From contig NZ_ATUS01000001.1 in assembly GCF_000420325.1 (NCBI RefSeq), forward strand, positions 438,463 to 502,462: a stretch of DNA of 64,000 nt, given 5' to 3'. The notes beneath the pieces were generated by a model. That model was given only the letters and a program-made list of their open reading frames with translations. It did not search any database and was not told the origin of the DNA. Positions 28,945 to 36,527 of this stretch are shown here, piece after piece. The position numbers and the translations under genes were made by a program. Source of the DNA: Spongiibacter tropicus DSM 19543. GTDB taxonomy: Bacteria; Pseudomonadota; Gammaproteobacteria; Pseudomonadales; Spongiibacteraceae. Within the stretch, counting starts at the first letter, position 1. Each line of letters begins with the position of its first letter.

Positions 28945-28975
28945 TGCCAATTAATGGGGTTGCTTCAAATTGGCA
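28945..28975. repeat. Inverted repeat in the thiolase leader
   Basis: TGCCAATT and AATTGGCA form perfect 8-bp arms 15 bp apart, starting 10 bp before the thiolase ATG and adjoining its ribosome site. It could be an operator or an RNA hairpin masking translation. Confidence 0.5.
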
Positions 28976-29008
28976 AAGCATGGCGCCTGAGCAGTTGTTC
29001 CGGCAATA

Positions 29009-29036
29009 ACATATCCGGTCAACCCACTGACATATC
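29009..29036. promoter_or_regulatory. Direct repeats ACATATC 21 bp apart, candidate AraC-type operator
   Basis: ACATATC at 29009-29015 and 29030-29036 are followed by CGGT and TGTT. The 21-bp period equals two DNA turns, the classic geometry of AraC-family half-sites. They lie 74-101 bp upstream of the thiolase start and just after the AraC-type gene. Binding by that regulator is inference. Confidence 0.5.
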
Positions 29037-29079
29037 TGTTATTTCGTTTTGTGTGTCAACGACTTAGCAAGAGGCGCGA

Positions 29080-30132
29080 TTAATCGGTCTCGCGCTCACG
29101 CAGGCGGAATTCACCGGGCGTCATCCCCGTCCACTTTTTGAAGCAGCGGTGAAACGCGGAAGGGTCGGTAAAGCCCATCAGAGCGGCGACTGCATTGATC
29201 GACAGCTCGGAGCTGCTGAGGTACGCCATTGCGGCGTCGCGGCGGCATTCGTCCTTGAGTTGCTGGAAGGTCGTCCCCTCCTTTTTCAGCCGTCGACGCA
29301 GAGTGGGCGCCGACATATTCAGCGCCTCGGTAATGCGCTCGAAACTCGGGAAACCCTGACTGAAATCCTGACCGATCATGGCCCGCACCCGCGCCACAAG
29401 GCTGCTGTCATCGCGTCCGTTGTTGAGCACCATCAGCGGATAAGGCGCATTTTTGAGGAAGTCTTTCAGCGTGCGCTCATTCTGGACAAGCGGAAAATTG
29501 AGGTAGCGCGTGTCAAAGACAAACTCGTCACGCAGTTGACCGTAGTAGACGGGGCATTCAAACATCTGCTGGTAACGGGCCACTCGGCGACGTTCTTTCG
29601 GAGCCTGACCGGCGAATCGCACCTCTTTCAATTCGATATTACTGCCCACCAGCCAGCAGAAAAAGCGGTGCCAGATCGACAGACCGTAGAGATCAGAGGC
29701 ATCCACATGATCGCCCGCGAAGCCTTTTTTAATGCTGCCATATCCCACAATGGCGCTATCGACACGCGTATCCAGATGAATATGGGTGTCGGCGTCATAG
29801 AAAGTGCGGAAAAATTCACAGGCGCGACTGATCGCCTTGCCCAGGTTTTCGCAACCCAGCAGGCAGTAACACATCATTCGGAAGGCGCCGGGGGTGACCT
29901 CGTGTCCCAGCATCAGACCAAATGCCTCATCCTGTATCAGGCTCATCACCTGCTGATACAGACGGGTGTACTGCATCGCCGTCACATGAGCCTGATAGCC
30001 CTGACTGCGGCTGTCGGCGGGGTTAAAGGGGATTTGCGCGGCACGAAGGAGTTTATCCTGATCGTAACCACGTTCGATTGCCAGGTTCATCAGCGAGCGG
30101 GCAAAGCGGCTTGGAACAGCTTCGAGGTCCAT
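29080..30132 (-). CDS. AraC-family transcriptional regulator (Arabinose_bd/HTH_18 type)
   Basis: A 350-residue DNA-binding regulator. The N-terminal 200 residues match the ligand-sensing domain of the OruR/ArgR-like AraC branch. The C-terminal AraC HTH pair covers about residues 245-345, with FQQLKDECRRDAAMAYL and the signature MGFTDPSAFHRCFKKWTGMTPGEFR. It is transcribed towards the thiolase/FadJ-like operon, 144 bp away, with a 21-bp-spaced direct repeat in the gap. It is therefore a plausible regulator of these beta-oxidation genes, perhaps sensing a fatty acid or sterol intermediate (inference). Confidence 0.9.
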   Translation of the reverse strand: MDLEAVPSRFARSLMNLAIERGYDQDKLLRAAQIPFNPADSRSQGYQAHVTAMQYTRLYQQVMSLIQDEAFGLMLGHEVTPGAFRMMCYCLLGCENLGKAISRACEFFRTFYDADTHIHLDTRVDSAIVGYGSIKKGFAGDHVDASDLYGLSIWHRFFCWLVGSNIELKEVRFAGQAPKERRRVARYQQMFECPVYYGQLRDEFVFDTRYLNFPLVQNERTLKDFLKNAPYPLMVLNNGRDDSSLVARVRAMIGQDFSQGFPSFERITEALNMSAPTLRRRLKKEGTTFQQLKDECRRDAAMAYLSSSELSINAVAALMGFTDPSAFHRCFKKWTGMTPGEFRLRERETD

Positions 30133-30256
30133 ATATGTCGCCGTGGTCTCCGATCACATCACACATTCGAGCCGGAATCTTAACACTCCTGCGCTCAGTC
30201 TGCTAAGTTGCGTAAAGAAGCCTCAGCGAGTAGAAAAGAACTCGGCAGGCGCGGGG

Positions 30257-30841
30257 ATGCATGTGGCAAAAAACATGGCAGATGAACACTACGATTTATT
30301 TTTGACCGGGCAGTTGGCGGTGGGCGCCGACCGCGAGCGCGCGGTTAAACAACTGGCCGCCCTGTTTAAACGTCCCCCCGAGCAGATGGCAAAACTGCTG
30401 CAGGGGAGAACCAGTCGCATCCGCAAAAACCTCGATGTCGAGCAGCTGCAGCGCTTACAGCGCGGCTTCGACAAGCTCGGCATTCTCACTGAATCCCGAC
30501 CGTCCTCCACCACAAGCCCGCAAAAACAGGCGATTGAGCAACACGCCGAGGCGGGCGAACAGGCGCTCAGCCTGAGCCCCGTCGGCAGCCCGGTATTGAG
30601 AGAGCAGGAACGACGGAGAATTGATCCCGTGAACGTCGATATCAGCGGCCTGCGACTGGATGCATTGGGCGCCCCCCTCCAGTCGCCGTCCAAGCCGGCG
30701 GCTCACAGCCCAGACACCAGCCACCTGCAGATCGCCCCGCAAGACGACGGCACGCCATTGAGCCCGTCTCGCGCCGCGCCTAAGCTGGACCTGGACGAGC
30801 TCTGCGGTCACCTCAGCCTGGCTGAGCGTCCCGCATCCTGA
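30257..30841 (+). CDS. Hypothetical protein with a recurring N-terminal domain
   Basis: A 194-residue protein of unknown function. Residues 7-75 (YDLFLTGQLAVGADRERAV, then AALFKRPPEQMAKLLQG and a KLGIL ending) resemble an unnamed N-terminal module I recall at the front of varied gammaproteobacterial proteins, with the pattern F-x-G-x-L-x-x-GAD...LFK...LL-x-G. The rest is Pro/Ser/Gln-rich and likely disordered, except a short acidic end. Start choice is uncertain: ATG at 30257 (weak GGCAGGCG upstream) or 30275. Its stop abuts the sensor kinase stop as TGATCA. Confidence 0.7.
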   Translation: MHVAKNMADEHYDLFLTGQLAVGADRERAVKQLAALFKRPPEQMAKLLQGRTSRIRKNLDVEQLQRLQRGFDKLGILTESRPSSTTSPQKQAIEQHAEAGEQALSLSPVGSPVLREQERRRIDPVNVDISGLRLDALGAPLQSPSKPAAHSPDTSHLQIAPQDDGTPLSPSRAAPKLDLDELCGHLSLAERPAS

Positions 30842-32239
30842 TCAGGCCTTGGCCTGCGCAGCATCCCGAGGCAAACGAATCACCACGCGCAAGCCGGGGT
30901 GATTATCTTCGAGAGAAATACTGCCATCGTGAAGGCGAACAACCGCCTGTACCAGACTCAATCCCAAGCCATTGCCGGGGTGACAACCGCGGCTGCTTTC
31001 CACCCTAAAAAAGCGCTGGAATACTTTTTCGCGATCCGCTTCTGGAACCCCCATTCCCGTGTCGGCCACGTAGATACGGTAAGCGTCCGGCTCGATGGAG
31101 ACGCCAACCATGACCTCTCCCCCTTCCGGGGTGTATTTGATCGCGTTATCCACCAGGTTCGCCACCGCCTGAAACAGCAGGTTCCGATCGCCGATGACCT
31201 TACCCACACGAGCCAGCGCCGTTTTGAAGTGCTGTTCCTTGTCACTGGCAAGCGGCTCATACAATTCGATCACGTCCGAAACCACGGTACAGAGATCGAC
31301 CTCGGCGAATCCTGAGCGTCGGTTGCCGGACTCCACCTGAGCAATGCGCAACAAAGCACTGAAAGTGCCCAACAGGCCGTCAGCCTCGTCGATCAGCGCT
31401 TCCACCTGTTCACGGGTGGCCGAATCATCACAGTTGTCATGAAGATCACTGAGCTTGTTTCGCAATCGCGTCAGCGGGGTACGCAAGTCGTGGGCGATGT
31501 TATCCGAGACCTGCCTCACCCCGGTCATCAACACCTCGATCCTGTCCAACATCTGGTTAACGTTTTCCGACAGTCGCCGGAAGTCGCCGCTGCTGTGACT
31601 GACTTCAATCCGCTCGGAAAAATCACCCGACATGATGCGCCGCAGTGAGGTGTTGATCCCCTCTATTCGACGCATACTCAAGGCGGCAGTAATCGCACCG
31701 CCGATAGTGCCCAGAACAATCGTCGCCACCATCGAGCGGGTCAGCGCACCGGCCACCAGCTTGGTGCTATTGAGGACATCGGCATAGTGCCGGGCAACCA
31801 GAATATGTTCGCCGCTGGGCAGTTGCATGGAACGGGCGATAAATTCGTTGCCCACCGGATCGACAATACTGCCGGCCAAGGATTCGAAGTCAAAACCCAG
31901 CCAGCCGTTGCGATATTCCTTGGTACTCGGCCACTCGTGAAGATTGCCCGCGATCTTGTTGTAGCTGTCATCGCCGACAAAGTAGAAAAAACGTATCAAC
32001 CGCGACGGTCCGCTGTGTTCTTCCACGAAGGCATCCACTGCGGCAACACCACCGTCTTCATAGGCCTCGCTCAAATCCTGCAGCTCGGCCTTTACCGAAC
32101 GGTGTACTTCACTGAAAAAATCGTAGGCAATAACGGCGTAAATCAGCGCCAGTACCATAAACACCGCCACGCTGAGCCAGGCGACGTAGCTGACCAGGAA
32201 GCGGAACGTGAAACTGGTGAAAATTCTACTCAGAATCAT
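30842..32239 (-). CDS. Two-component sensor histidine kinase
   Basis: A 465-residue inner-membrane kinase. There are two helices (about residues 10-36 and 160-185) with a periplasmic sensor domain of about 120 residues, then HAMP, HisKA with the phosphoacceptor in SDNIAHDLRTPLTRLR, and HATPase_c with NLVDNAIKYTP, DTGMGVP and GNGLGLSL boxes. All boxes are intact. The ATG at 32239 overlaps the response-regulator stop by 14 bp, so the kinase is translated from the same leftward message. The input signal is unknown. Confidence 0.92.
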   Translation of the reverse strand: MILSRIFTSFTFRFLVSYVAWLSVAVFMVLALIYAVIAYDFFSEVHRSVKAELQDLSEAYEDGGVAAVDAFVEEHSGPSRLIRFFYFVGDDSYNKIAGNLHEWPSTKEYRNGWLGFDFESLAGSIVDPVGNEFIARSMQLPSGEHILVARHYADVLNSTKLVAGALTRSMVATIVLGTIGGAITAALSMRRIEGINTSLRRIMSGDFSERIEVSHSSGDFRRLSENVNQMLDRIEVLMTGVRQVSDNIAHDLRTPLTRLRNKLSDLHDNCDDSATREQVEALIDEADGLLGTFSALLRIAQVESGNRRSGFAEVDLCTVVSDVIELYEPLASDKEQHFKTALARVGKVIGDRNLLFQAVANLVDNAIKYTPEGGEVMVGVSIEPDAYRIYVADTGMGVPEADREKVFQRFFRVESSRGCHPGNGLGLSLVQAVVRLHDGSISLEDNHPGLRVVIRLPRDAAQAKA

Positions 32240-32903
32240 CCAACATATACCCGGCACCGCGAACGGTATTCAGAAGCTGACGATCAAAGCCCTTGTCGAT
32301 TTTCTGACGCAGGCGACTGATATGCACATCGATCACATTGGTCTGCGGATCAAAGTGATAGTCCCACACGTTTTCAAGCAGCATGGTGCGCGTCACGACC
32401 TGTCCGGCATGGCGCATCAGGTATTCGAGCAGCTTGTACTCGCGGGGCTGCAGGTTAAAAACCTGACCGCCGCGGGTCACCTTGTGCGCCAGCAGGTCCA
32501 TCTCCAGATCGCCAACTTTCAACCGCGTCACCGCCGAGCTGGACTCGTGACGCCGCAGTATGACTTCTATACGGGCCAGCAACTCGGCAAAGGCAAAGGG
32601 CTTCACCAGGTAGTCATCCCCGCCGGCCTTCAGCCCCTTCACGCGGTCATCCACCTCGCCCAACGCACTCAGTATCAATGCCGGGGTGCTATCGTTCGAT
32701 GCCCGCAGTGTTTTGATAATGGTCAGGCCATCCACATTGGGCAGCATGCGATCGACGATAAGAGCATCGAACTCTTCGGTCGTTGCCTTTACCAGCCCGG
32801 ATTTGCCATCGGCAACATGTTCAACCTGATAGCCGCTCTCCTTGAGTCCCTTGACGATGTACTCCGCGACGCTCAGATCATCTTCAATCAGTAATATGCG
32901 CAT
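32226..32903 (-). CDS. OmpR/PhoB-family response regulator
   Basis: A 225-residue regulator. The receiver domain has acidic residues E7/D8/D9, phosphorylation site D51 (ALIVDRMLPN), a conserved Thr/Ser position and Lys in DDYLVKPF. The C-terminal winged helix (about residues 128-222) has the alpha-loop LQPREYKLLEYLM and recognition region NVIDVHISRLRQKID. It partners the overlapping kinase. The upstream gap holds a TAAAAT/GATAAT-like A/T stretch but no confident promoter. The targets are unknown; the next genes encode a secreted protein and an RDD protein on the other strand. Confidence 0.93.
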   Translation of the reverse strand: MRILLIEDDLSVAEYIVKGLKESGYQVEHVADGKSGLVKATTEEFDALIVDRMLPNVDGLTIIKTLRASNDSTPALILSALGEVDDRVKGLKAGGDDYLVKPFAFAELLARIEVILRRHESSSAVTRLKVGDLEMDLLAHKVTRGGQVFNLQPREYKLLEYLMRHAGQVVTRTMLLENVWDYHFDPQTNVIDVHISRLRQKIDKGFDRQLLNTVRGAGYMLDDSE

Positions 32904-33109
32904 TGCAGACTGCTTCCTTCCCCTATTTTATTATCGCGAAAACCCAATGGCCGTCACTTAACGCCAAGCATTGTAGACGAGTGACTGACCAACACCATGC
33001 TCTATATGGCATATCCCCGATCGTATATCTACTGATTATCAATCATCCAGCTCATCGCTAGCCTGTTAAGCATCCTCAGCAAAAGAATAATTTCAGGCGA
33101 GGCAACGGT

Positions 33110-33574
33110 ATGACAGCTCGGCACAGAGATACAACAAGCAGAACAATATCGCGCTGCGCGCTGTTCGCCTTGTTCAGCGTAGCGATGTCGTCGGCCGTCC
33201 ATGCCCAGCAGGGCGGCCATTGGCTTACCTTGCCCTCAGACCATGAGCCCGGCTATCGCCCCACTCTGCGCTACTGTGTTGAATTGGATGAAGTCTCCGG
33301 CAACTTCGTTGCTTACAATGCCAACGAAGCCCGCTTTAACCGCATCTGGATGGATCAGCACCAGGCAAAAACGGGCTCCGCGGCCCAGAAAGAGTTGCTG
33401 AAACTCGGCGCAAAAGCGCTCTACCGAATGATTCACCGCCGCATGTCGCTCAGCTATCTGCCAGACGAAGAGGGCCGTGTGCAACTGGCACAGCAACGGC
33501 AGTCAGTAGATATCGACTACCGCGTACACCTCCGCAGCAGCTCACTCGCATTGGGCTTCGAGCTGAACTTCTAA
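33110..33574 (+). CDS. Hypothetical secreted protein
   Basis: A 154-residue protein that I do not recognise. Residues 1-32 form a signal peptide with a basic start, hydrophobic core CALFALFSVAM and cleavage near AVHAQ. The mature part is about 120 residues with one Cys, a central helix-rich segment and an alternating C-terminal strand (VDIDYRVHLRSSSLALGFELNF) ending in Phe, as in outer-membrane-associated proteins. AGGCGAGG lies upstream of the ATG. It is divergent from the response-regulator gene and may be its target (inference). Confidence 0.7.
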   Translation: MTARHRDTTSRTISRCALFALFSVAMSSAVHAQQGGHWLTLPSDHEPGYRPTLRYCVELDEVSGNFVAYNANEARFNRIWMDQHQAKTGSAAQKELLKLGAKALYRMIHRRMSLSYLPDEEGRVQLAQQRQSVDIDYRVHLRSSSLALGFELNF

Positions 33575-33590
33575 AGGCGGCGACCTCTGC

Positions 33591-33596
33591 TACAAT
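33591..33596 (+). promoter_or_regulatory. Candidate -10 element for the RDD gene
   Basis: TACAAT (5 of 6 to TATAAT) is followed by a GC-rich discriminator, 32 bp before the RDD start codon. No good -35 is visible, so it is weak evidence. Confidence 0.35.
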
Positions 33597-33627
33597 AGGC
33601 GCCGTTTTCCGACGGATCGCCCGAAGC

Positions 33628-34137
33628 ATGAAAAACAGCACGAAAAAACCCTCTCCCGACGCCACCGAAAACTACCCGACAGCAGGCGCCTGGCGCCGCA
33701 TTGCCGCGGCTATCTACGATGGCTTTTTGCTGTTTGCCGTGCTGTTTGTTGCCTCACTGATCCCCACCCTGATTGTCAGTCGCGATGCGCTGGGCGCGTC
33801 ACCCGGCACCAATTCAGTGGTTCACGAACTCAATACGCCCCTGCAAGGCTGGCCGTATACGATCTACCTGCTGGCAATCACGGTGGCATTTTACGGTTGG
33901 TTCTGGCGCAAAACCGGACAAACACTGGGCATGCAGGCCTGGCGATTGAAACTGGAGTCCAATGACGGACAGCGTGTTGGCTGGACACAGGTGCTTCGTC
34001 GCCTGCCCGTGGCCGCCGCAGCGTTTTTTATGGGCGGCTTGGGCTACTGGTGGATATGGCTGGACCGCGAGGGGCGTAGCTGGCAGGACATCGCCTCCAA
34101 CACCCGCGTATTGCAGCTTCCCAAACAGAAAAAGTAG
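33628..34137 (+). CDS. RDD family membrane protein
   Basis: A 169-residue inner-membrane protein with the RDD fold: the Arg in AWRRIAAAIYDGFLLFAVLF (helix 1), a Pro-rich loop, helix 2 (YTIYLLAITVAFYGWFW) with KTGQTLGMQAWRLKL after it, then helix 3 and an Asp-containing end (WIWLDREGRSWQDIAS). The family has been linked to transport and ion homeostasis in some bacteria, but no specific role is known here. It stops 8 bp from the convergent lptG stop. Confidence 0.85.
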   Translation: MKNSTKKPSPDATENYPTAGAWRRIAAAIYDGFLLFAVLFVASLIPTLIVSRDALGASPGTNSVVHELNTPLQGWPYTIYLLAITVAFYGWFWRKTGQTLGMQAWRLKLESNDGQRVGWTQVLRRLPVAAAAFFMGGLGYWWIWLDREGRSWQDIASNTRVLQLPKQKK

Positions 34138-34144
34138 GCCCGGC

Positions 34145-35212
34145 TCAACTGCGCCGCAACATGAGCAGCAGCCCCGCAACAAAGCAGATCGCGATTGGTC
34201 CCACGCTGGCATAGATGGGATCGAAGCCGTAAACGAGGCTGGACGGCCCGAGGATATCCTGCAAGGTACGGAAGATAATCCCCACCATCACCCCGACAAA
34301 AATACGGTAACCCATCGTCACGTCTCGCAACGGACCGAAGATAAACGAGATCGCGACAAACACCATGCCCATAATGGTTAGGGGCTGCAAAATCTTATTC
34401 CAGAACGCGAGTTCATAGTCTCCCGCATTCAGCCCCTGCTGTTTCAAATAGCTGGCATAGCGCCACAGCCCGGAGATCGACAGGTCATCGGGGTCCAACA
34501 CCAGAATATTCAGCAATTCCGGCGACAAGCCCGAGTCCCACTCCTTCTGAGAAGCCGAGCTTGATGTCGCCTTGTCGTCGGCAAACTGCACCTGTCGCAC
34601 ATCTTCCAGCGACCAGCGCCCATCACTGTAATTGGCTCGGTTCGCGTAGGTGCTTTGCAGCAGGTTACGATCATCATCAAAGCGGTAAATACTTACGCCA
34701 TACAACACGCCGTTCGGTTGTACCGCGTTGAAGTGCATGAAGTCATTGCCCTCTCGATGCCACATGCCGTGGCGAGAGTGACTGCTTTCGGATTTCTGCA
34801 GGGCGATTGCCCGCTGACTCTCGGCGATCTGCATCGCGGCGGGCGCCACGTATTCAGCAACCAGCAATCCCATCAGGGTGATGAACAGTGTCGGCTTGAC
34901 CACTGCCATCACCAGGCGGTAAGTCGAGACTCCTGCCGCACGCATGACGACCAGCTCGCTGGAACTGGCCAGCGACCCCAGTCCCGCCAGGCAGCCGACG
35001 AGGGCCGCGAAGGGCAGGTATTTGTAGATGGCATCAGGGGCGATCAGCCCCACATATTTGAGAACCCCGACGAAGTCGTAATCTCCGCGAATCTCTTTGA
35101 GTTCGTCAATCAACGCCGACAGTAGATCAATACCCACAATGACAAGCAGCACCATAAACACCGCCGCAGCCACAGTTCGCCCGATATAGCGATTGAGCTT
35201 ACGCATCGCCAT
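34145..35212 (-). CDS. lptG: LPS export ABC transporter permease LptG
   Basis: One of two permeases of the LptB2FG complex that extracts lipopolysaccharide from the inner membrane and feeds the LptC-A-D bridge. The 355-residue protein has six helices, three near each end (starting VAAAVFMVLLVIVGIDLL), and a periplasmic jellyroll domain between them. The coupling region SSSELVVMRAAGVS contacts LptB. Its ATG overlaps the lptF stop as TGATG. Order and lengths are standard. Confidence 0.94.
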   Translation of the reverse strand: MAMRKLNRYIGRTVAAAVFMVLLVIVGIDLLSALIDELKEIRGDYDFVGVLKYVGLIAPDAIYKYLPFAALVGCLAGLGSLASSSELVVMRAAGVSTYRLVMAVVKPTLFITLMGLLVAEYVAPAAMQIAESQRAIALQKSESSHSRHGMWHREGNDFMHFNAVQPNGVLYGVSIYRFDDDRNLLQSTYANRANYSDGRWSLEDVRQVQFADDKATSSSASQKEWDSGLSPELLNILVLDPDDLSISGLWRYASYLKQQGLNAGDYELAFWNKILQPLTIMGMVFVAISFIFGPLRDVTMGYRIFVGVMVGIIFRTLQDILGPSSLVYGFDPIYASVGPIAICFVAGLLLMLRRS

Positions 35213-36324
35213 CAGTTACGCCCACGCCGCCAAGACAGCCACCAATGCCGGTGAACGCTGTCGGAATAGAGCAAAATCAGCCCCAGTATCAGGAAGATGG
35301 CATGGATGACCCACATGCCGGGAAACACCGGCCACTCCCCTTTCGCCATGGCGTCGCGCACGGCATTGAGACCAACCAGATAAAACATATACAGCATAAA
35401 CGCCGGAAACATTTTGCCGTAGCGGCCGCGACGATGATCCGTTTTGCTCATCGACACGGCCAGCAAGGCAGCAATGGGCACCAGCACACTGAGCGAGATC
35501 CGCCACTGCACGGCGGCAATGTCCTCCAGTGAATCGCTGCCCCACAACTCGGCGGTGGACTTACCGTCCAGTTCCTGACGATAGGTTTTCACCTCCGGAT
35601 CACGCAGTAACTGACTCAGCCGGTCAAAGCTGGTTACTTGATAGTCGGCCATTCCGGGCTCGCCCACGTAGCGCACGCCCTTATCCAGTACCAGGTGACG
35701 CTCACCCGTCTCCTCGTCAATGCGGAAGCGTCCACTGTCTGCGGTGACCAGAGAAACCAGCGAGCGCTCCGGCCTGTCCGTCGCTTCTGCCTGCGCGAGA
35801 AACACGCTGTACATGGTTTGCTCGTTGCGATCCGTTCTTTCTATATAGGTCACTCGACCACTGCTTTTATCGATGCGAAACCGTCCCTCTACCGCTGCTT
35901 TCACCCCGATCTCCGCCCGGCTCTCGGCCAGCTTGTCAGCATAGGCCTGAATACCGGCGGGCGTAATTACCATGCTGAGATACGCCACGATCGCGGCCAC
36001 AAATAGTGCGGGAATCTGTGTGTAGAGAAGCAGACGACGGCGACTCATGCCACAGGCACTCATCACCGTCATCTCGCTGTCGACATAGAGGCGACCATAA
36101 GAAAGCAGGATGCTGATAAACAAGCCGAGGGGTAATACCACTTCCAGAAAACCGGGAAGGCGGTACAGCATGATCAGAAACAGCACGTCGGGAGAGAAGT
36201 CACCCGCGGCAACCTGCGCCAGGTATTTGACAAAGCGACCGCTCATGATGATCGCCAGCAACACCAGGGTCACGGCGAACACCGACTTCAGCACTTCACC
36301 GGCGAGGTAACGAAATAGAATCAC
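35212..36324 (-). CDS. lptF: LPS export ABC transporter permease LptF
   Basis: Second permease of LptB2FG, 370 residues. Helices 1-3 are in the first 120 residues, including LPLGLFISILLSYGRLYVDSE and the LptB coupling helix MTVMSACGMSRRRLL. A periplasmic jellyroll (about residues 125-255) and helices 4-6 follow. The start is GTG at 36324 (V-I-L-F-R-Y-L, matching MIIIRYL of E. coli) with GGGGAG close upstream. It is divergent from pepA, as in many gammaproteobacteria, and coupled to lptG. Confidence 0.94.
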   Translation of the reverse strand: MILFRYLAGEVLKSVFAVTLVLLAIIMSGRFVKYLAQVAAGDFSPDVLFLIMLYRLPGFLEVVLPLGLFISILLSYGRLYVDSEMTVMSACGMSRRRLLLYTQIPALFVAAIVAYLSMVITPAGIQAYADKLAESRAEIGVKAAVEGRFRIDKSSGRVTYIERTDRNEQTMYSVFLAQAEATDRPERSLVSLVTADSGRFRIDEETGERHLVLDKGVRYVGEPGMADYQVTSFDRLSQLLRDPEVKTYRQELDGKSTAELWGSDSLEDIAAVQWRISLSVLVPIAALLAVSMSKTDHRRGRYGKMFPAFMLYMFYLVGLNAVRDAMAKGEWPVFPGMWVIHAIFLILGLILLYSDSVHRHWWLSWRRGRN

Positions 36325-36365
36325 AGCTCCCCGCTCTCCTGTCTGGCAAATAGTTTCACGCGCAG

Positions 36366-36394
36366 ATAATACCCTTTACACTAGCCATTGATAA
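36366..36394 (-). promoter_or_regulatory. Candidate sigma-70 promoter for lptFG
   Basis: On the minus strand, TTATCA (4 of 6) lies 17 nt before TATTAT (5 of 6), followed by a GC-rich discriminator. This places the start about 50 nt before the lptF GTG. Confidence 0.5.
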
Positions 36395-36527
36395 AATGAC
36401 AGATACGTCTGTTACAGCACCGCCATGGTCGACTGATCAGTGCGTCGTCCAGTCAGTGTCCACAGCACTGGCGCGCATTATTACTTATCATGGCGTCCTC
36501 TGCGAATAGTTGTCAGCGAGATTATCC

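Noticed and set aside
29149-30183. Long plus-strand frame opposite the AraC-type gene
   Set aside because: Antisense shadow; the minus-strand product has a complete AraC domain structure and signature.
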